A DNA stretch of 64,000 bases, from assembly GCF_019059575.1 (NCBI RefSeq), contig NW_024883063.1, positions 1 through 64,000 of the forward strand. The letters run 5' to 3'. Source of the DNA: Amphibalanus amphitrite (lineage: Eukaryota; Arthropoda; Thecostraca; Balanomorpha; Balanidae). The notes under the pieces were generated by a model. The model did no database searches, was not told the DNA's origin, and saw only the letters and a program-made list of their open reading frames with translations. Position numbers and translations under genes: made by a program. Shown here in pieces: positions 58,746 to 64,000 of the stretch. The stretch's first letter is position 1, and each line of letters begins with the position of its first letter.

Positions 58746-58844
58746 ACTTTCTTTCGATATCGATGTTACCACCTTTTTTCGAAATTCCGAGGACGGAATT
58801 TTTCCAAGGTTGTTTCTGATGTGACACGCCGTACTTTCTTTCGA
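58732..58844. repeat. 26-bp direct repeat pair upstream of TATA box
   Basis: ATGTGACACGCCGTACTTTC plus TTTCGA occurs at 58732-58757 and 58819-58844, 87 bp apart. A shorter ATGTAACAC-like word is at 58855-58863. The first copy overlaps the end of the mariner relic. Confidence 0.85.
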
Positions 58845-58931
58845 ACCGAATTTCATGTAACACACTGTCCTATCTCCGAGCCGTGTTGGCCGATTGCCGA
58901 TCGATGCCGATCGATACGCTCCGCTGCTCTC

Positions 58932-58939
58932 TATAAAAG
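58932..58939 (+). promoter_or_regulatory. TATA box of a candidate plus-strand gene
   Basis: TATAAAAG sits in a GC-rich context, with a likely start site about 30 bases downstream near 58962. It precedes a first exon ending in a strong splice donor. Tandem GCCGATCGAT words lie just upstream (58890-58915). Confidence 0.55.
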
Positions 58940-58961
58940 CAGCGGCGACGCGGACGCGGGG

Positions 58962-59096
58962 ACACTACGCATTCGTTCACTCACGCTGGAGGACTGTCAG
59001 TCATTCGCGGTGTGTGATCGTTCGGTGTGAGAATCGCCGTCGATACCGGGCTGACTGGTCGGCTTCTTGACCCCCCCTGCGACCGACAACTATCAT
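58962..59096 (+). other. Candidate first exon (mostly 5' UTR) of an unidentified gene
   Basis: From the expected start site the sequence runs to CAACTATCAT|GTAAGTCC, a consensus donor at 59097. The final AT plus a G at the start of the next exon could form the start codon, a layout seen in arthropod genes whose first exon is nearly all UTR. No matching coding exon was recognised in the remaining 4.9 kb, so the product is unknown. Confidence 0.4.
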
Positions 59097-61046
59097 GTAA
59101 GTCCGGCAGCGCGTCGCCGGTCATTCGGCGGCATTAGATTCTCCAGCCTATCGAATGCTTTATTTTTGGCCCACTAACTTAAAATCTGAACCTGTCAATT
59201 GATTCAAATATCTCGGTAAATGGTCACTTACTCGTGGAGTTCAGACTTCTGCATCATTTTTGTGTGCGTACTGTTAACGTCGTCATAAAGAGTTGTGCAA
59301 ATCTTGTACCCACTATAACGCCTTCGCTTGCTCTGAAGTTAGTTTATGTCTGTGTGCATTCACGTGTGTATGACGCGGATTGTGCATGTCAAATATGTCG
59401 TGCTCCCACTGCCACCCCTACTCCCTCCTCCTGAAATTAGCACGTAACATACAATATAACCCACTGACGAAACTAGACTATGATGGCGAATGAGGGGCTA
59501 TAACGAAAGGGAGATGATCGAAGCGATGGGTTGACGAGGTCGGGTAGATGAGTAGAGTAGAACGGGTTTCAGAAATTGTGGTCTATAATTGGGTAGCAAG
59601 GCTAACAAATGATATATCTCGGTCAAATATCAAGGGGAGTGGGTCGATTTGAGCGTTGAGGATCTGGGGGTTGGCCTCTTATTACTTTGCTATTAACCTG
59701 CGGTCATTAGCTCATACTAACGCTTGGATGACGCCAACTGACAAAACCAGATAATTTCAGTAATCAACATCTTGTTTAAAAAAAATCTTCAGAGCTCAGC
59801 ATGCCATTTGACGGTAGTTTTCCTGTATGCATTCGCAATTATCCGGATAGTTGTTACTTGCTAGTAGGTCTCAGTTCGCTTATCATCAATTGCAGCTCAA
59901 GGAGGTTCAAAATGAAACACCTTCCCAGATTGAAATAATGATTGAGCGTTCGATGTTTCTGTTTTGTTTTTCGTAGATGACTCGTTAACGGATTAACGTA
60001 TATTGTCGAGTAATTTAGGGTTCTAAAAATCTGCAACAAGTAATTCAATGGATTGTGTACAATTATAATTCACTGAGCCAAATCGAAACCGGTATACCAT
60101 GGTGGCAATAAAATCGTTCAAGTAACCGGCCCTACCGATTTACTGATTTTCCGCGGTTCGAACTAAACATGTTTCGCCACATTCCCTCCTACATTGACGA
60201 GAGCCATATTTCATTTTGTACTAGCATACTTTACAATGGCGTGGTACTCAGAAACTTTGCAGTAAGTTCATTATTGATGAATTAAAAATCAAAGGCTGAT
60301 TTTAACAGAACTGAAGTAAATAACGAAAAGTAATGAAAACTTGAGTTACAGACCGTAATTACTAACAATCGTGATTACAATCCACGAAACCTCTCAACAT
60401 GTTACAAACAAGTTACGACAACCTTATAAATTACTAACTATTTCACCAAGAAAACCTTGCAAATTGACAACGAACCCAGAACGCTCTATTATACGAAGTT
60501 TCGGAAGTTTAAGCAAACATGTCAGGTAATTTCCGCCATAAACTGAAAATCCCCCCTGGTACTACTTTTTCGTAGTTACAATCGTGCGAACGGGCAGCGA
60601 TGTAAAACAATGAACCATTCTGGCTTAATTATTTATTACTATCATTTAAACTCCTACGTTTCCAACAAAGCAAATTACGCAATGCTGTCAGTCAATTACG
60701 CCCTATACACGCATTCAATGTTTTGCGGCTGAACGTTTCATATAATACGTCATGGTTAAGTGCGGAGTACGTTGATTTCCAACTTTACTATTTCTCGGTA
60801 AAGGCACGCTTTCTAGATGCAACCCAGGCATAGAAAACGCATGATCAGGAACAGATATAGTGTCTAGTTTTATTACTAGTTAACTTCCCTTTAAACGTAA
60901 AGCGACGCCCGCTTTAATTTTGTGATGAATGCTACATTTCGGTACAGTGGCTCTCAGCAGTGAAATTGATGCCAAAGGGGCATTACGTAGAAGTCAATTT
61001 ATTCTATTGTCAACCTGTTCTGTTGTTCTTGTTGAAGAACCCTCTT
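59097..61046. other. AT-rich DNA, no recognisable exon
   Basis: If the 58.96-kb promoter is real, this is its first intron. Only short open frames are present. Confidence 0.5.
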
Positions 61047-61360
61047 ATTGTCATTCAGTGTGACTGGTAAATTTGGTTAACTACGTCAATATAACTTTGC
61101 CTAATTCAGTAATCTCCAGACGCGCCGTTCACCCAATTAGTCGCAGCCGCTTAGTTTCGGGGACGCCGTATCATTATCATTTAGTAATGTCCTATACTTG
61201 CTTAAGGACTATTCACCTAATTGACATTCAGTGCGTCTGGCACATTTGGTAAACTACGTCAATATCACTCCGCCAAACTCAACAGAATTCCAGGCGCGCC
61301 GGTTCGCCTATTTAGCGTCAGCCATTTGGTAGGGGACGCCGCATCGTTATAATTTATGTA
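61047..61360. repeat. Diverged tandem duplication, about 175-bp unit
   Basis: ACATTCAGTG...TTTGGTAAACTACGTCAATAT, then CGCGCCG and GGGGACGCCG, occurs in parallel order in 61047-61185 and 61222-61360, with about one in five bases different. Confidence 0.75.
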
Positions 61361-62209
61361 AATTGTTAGTGCAGCAGATAACCGAACGATTTTGGGACCA
61401 AGTCAATAAGATAAACAATCATTGTCAGTTGGCTCCATTCCTCTATTCAGCGACTAATTTAGGACAACAATTGTAGTGGTTAAGAGAGACATACGGCCTG
61501 GCGTTACACCAGCCGCCCTTACCAGGAAAATATTCCAGTCATTACCATTATATCGAATGGGGTAGATTATTACTACTTATTGTCATTGTCGACATCATGC
61601 CCTGCACCAGTGAGAGCTGCGACGAGTCCACTTCTAGGACACATGTAATGGTGTGTGACGCCTATTTACTGTAAAGTTCTACAGCACCAACCCAGATCTC
61701 CCGACTGCTCTGTGAGCGCTGGGTTTACTGCCCCCCCCCCCCCCCCCCATAAATGAGACAGCGACGGCTGGCCATGCGTGGCCGTAATTACCTCTCCATG
61801 GAAGCGAGCTGAAGCGTGTTGGTACGGTATACACAATCGACTGGATTACACTTTTCCAATTGTCGGGGAATGAGAAATAAGATATGGGTCTCTCTGTTGG
61901 GGTCAGAGCAGCGCATTTGTACTTAAGGCAGTGTTGGTCGTTGCATGAGATATCAGCTGCATGTCTCCACTCATTTCCGAATGTCTGGGGTCATGCCATT
62001 GGCTGGCTGAAGGTCAGATCCAGTTTTGGGCCCGTACCGTCGTAATACGGCGGCGAGACGGGCAGGCGTCGTTGTTCGATTCCCTGCGCCGCCCCTGGTG
62101 AGAAGCGGCGGCGCAGTGTGCGTGTCTGATCCGCTCGCCCAGATGAGGGGTGATGCTTTACGTTGACGCCGTTGTTTGATATCCGGGTGAATTTCGTGGT
62201 GGTTATTCC
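61361..62209. other. No recognisable gene
   Basis: Contains a poly-C tract at 61731-61748. Nothing else is recognised. Confidence 0.5.
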
Positions 62210-62562
62210 GGGCGATTCCCGAGGTGTTACAGATGTTCCGGGCGTACTCCCGAGGTGGTAAGATATTCCGGGCGATTCCCGAGGTGTTACAGATGTTCCG
62301 GGCGTACTCCCGAGGTGGTAAGATATTCCGGGCGATTCCCGAGGTGTTAAAGATGTTCCGGGCGTACTCCCGAGGTGGTAAGATATTCCGGGCGATTCCC
62401 GAGGTGTTACAGGTGTTCCGGGCGTACTCCCGAGGTGGTAAGATATTCCGGGCGATTCCCGAAGTGTTACAGATGTTCCGGGCGTACTCCCGAGGTGGCA
62501 AGATATTCCGGGCGATTCCCGAGGTATTGAAGATGTTCCGGGCGTACTCCCGAGGTGGTTAG
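62210..62562. repeat. 60-bp higher-order minisatellite built from two 30-bp monomers
   Basis: Six units alternate a monomer with TTCCGGGCGTACTCCCGAGG and a monomer with TTCCGGGCGATTCCCGAGG. Unit length is divisible by three, so frames stay open on both strands (KIFRAIPEV... and GISYHLGSTPG...), but the peptides simply mirror the DNA period. Confidence 0.95.
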
Positions 62563-63454
62563 AGTTCCGTGACCCGCAATAGGTCACGACAAAGTGGTAT
62601 CGCATGTAACGGGGCTGTATGGTGGTGCCGTGATTAGCCGCATGGAGGGGGCTACTAATTTCTGGGATCCACTTCCGAAGTATGGTTGCTGTGTGAATGT
62701 GGTTATTACTAGCTCATCACGGAAGCTCCTAATTGCCTTCAGAGTAGGCCCACTCTGTAGTCAATTTTGGGCTATAGGCTGCTTCCAGGATGACCTGGAT
62801 AATGAACGAGAGGTGCATGAATGTAATAATGTCAGTTGCGGAAGCCCAGAGATAATGATGCTAGCTGCCCATCCCGACCATTAAACACTTGCCAAAAAGT
62901 CAGATGAACTACCCTTGATCGATATTGTTTATGACCGCTCTGAGTGGGCCTGTATTACCCGGGCGTGTCCACCAGTCGCACAGCATCACCAGCTGCTCGT
63001 TTATGACGCTGAACAGTGAAATCGATACGCAATCCCAGAGAGAATAGCACGGCTCTCAGTACAGCCGACCGACAGTGTGCAGGTGCCACTGCACTCATCG
63101 CTTGGTAACAATCCAAATCGGTAATCGTTTTACAGCCGCGCCGAGCCGCGCGCGCCGCAGGACCGGCGAGGCGTCATTTTATTGTGATTGTTGTCTCGTT
63201 CCACCCAGTACAGAATTGACAAGTGTCACCACACGTACTTGACCGATACAACTTTAGCTCGGAACGAACGAATTAGTAACTTGCCTTTAGCCTGTTCTCT
63301 CCGCGCGTCTAACAAAGTCTCATCAGGTCACCAAAGTCGACAAGTTTCGAGAGGAAACCGGTACTTGGACAAGTGTGGCCGTGATCACTCGTCGTGTCCG
63401 CTAGCCGTTTTATGGCATGAACGCCGAATCGATAGTTGTCGAAACCAAACAGCC
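62563..63454. other. No recognisable gene
   Basis: Nothing recognised. Confidence 0.5.
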
Positions 63455-63718
<264 letters not shown>

Positions 63719-64000
63719 GTCTTCACAGTTCCGTAACGTGCTTGTAGTGAAACAGTAAATGGGGCTATTGAGTTTTCCTGGCATTATTGGTGCGCTTTGT
63801 TTGGTTTAATTTACCTATGATGCGTAGGCACTGAACGTTTACCGAGATATGAGAGTGCAAATTGACACAATTCAGACTTTGACAAAATTAGTCAGTCACG
63901 ACAGCTTGTTGCTTTTATGCATTTTGGGCTTTGGGAATCTAAACTGCTTAATGATCTGCCGACAAACTGACGGGCGAGCGTGAGAGGCGTTACGCGGCGG

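Noticed and set aside
62210..62562. CRISPR-like array
   Set aside because: Units abut directly with no unique spacers, and the context is eukaryotic. It is a dimeric minisatellite.

Overview
This is eukaryotic, animal-type genomic DNA, and I think it is most likely from an arthropod (a crustacean is plausible). There is no operon structure. Coding sequence is cut into small exons with GT-AG introns. The rest is crowded with simple repeats, minisatellites, cut-and-paste transposon derivatives and retroposon fragments. No species marker is visible, so the taxon is an inference.

One host protein gene can be recognised with confidence. Three consecutive coding exons of the 60S ribosome-biogenesis factor MAK16 lie on the minus strand at 52478-52660, 19693-19822 and 10789-10971, with matching intron phases. 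Introns of about 32.7 kb and 8.7 kb separate them. The N-terminal exon(s) and the C-terminal exon were not found and probably lie beyond the window. Most of the window (10.8-52.7 kb) is therefore intron of this gene, and nearly everything else is repeat material inside or beside it. A second candidate gene start, with a TATA box and a first exon ending in GTAAGT, is on the plus strand at about 58.93-59.10 kb; its later exons were not found.

Layout: 0-5.9 kb holds a GC-rich minisatellite, one TTAA-flanked AGGTCA-rich element (1.1-2.1 kb) and a CT microsatellite. 5.9-9.3 kb is a 3.4-kb terminal-inverted-repeat transposon that carries a decayed, possibly spliced, coding island. 10.1-10.8 kb is a minisatellite abutting the 5' splice site of MAK16 exon 10789-10971. 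11.3-15.1 kb contains a truncated and an intact TTAA element and a LINE 3' end. 15-29 kb is mostly unannotated sequence with small tandem repeats. 29.65-31.09 kb is a 1.4-kb transposon with 9-bp target duplication and tRNA-like modules in both ends. 35.5-39.7 kb is a foldback-type element built from 478-bp tandem units in two inverted arrays, bounded by a 10-bp direct repeat. 46.3-50.8 kb carries two more TTAA elements and a 1.6-kb near-perfect palindrome. 53.4-55.8 kb has a 180-bp tandem duplication interrupted by a retroposon, a long AG tract and a tRNA-derived SINE. 58.1-58.7 kb is a mariner transposase relic next to the TATA promoter. 61-64 kb holds minisatellites and a CT tract.

The strongest new-looking signals are: (1) a family of short TTAA-flanked elements whose two ends are asymmetric in the way piggyBac ends are (no spacer on one end, a 26-28 bp spacer on the other), each with G-run/C-run hairpins; (2) dense arrays of the nuclear-receptor-like hexamer AGGTCA in three structurally unrelated repeat families; (3) the 478-bp-unit foldback element; and (4) a minisatellite that has copied the MAK16 5' splice site into its own units.
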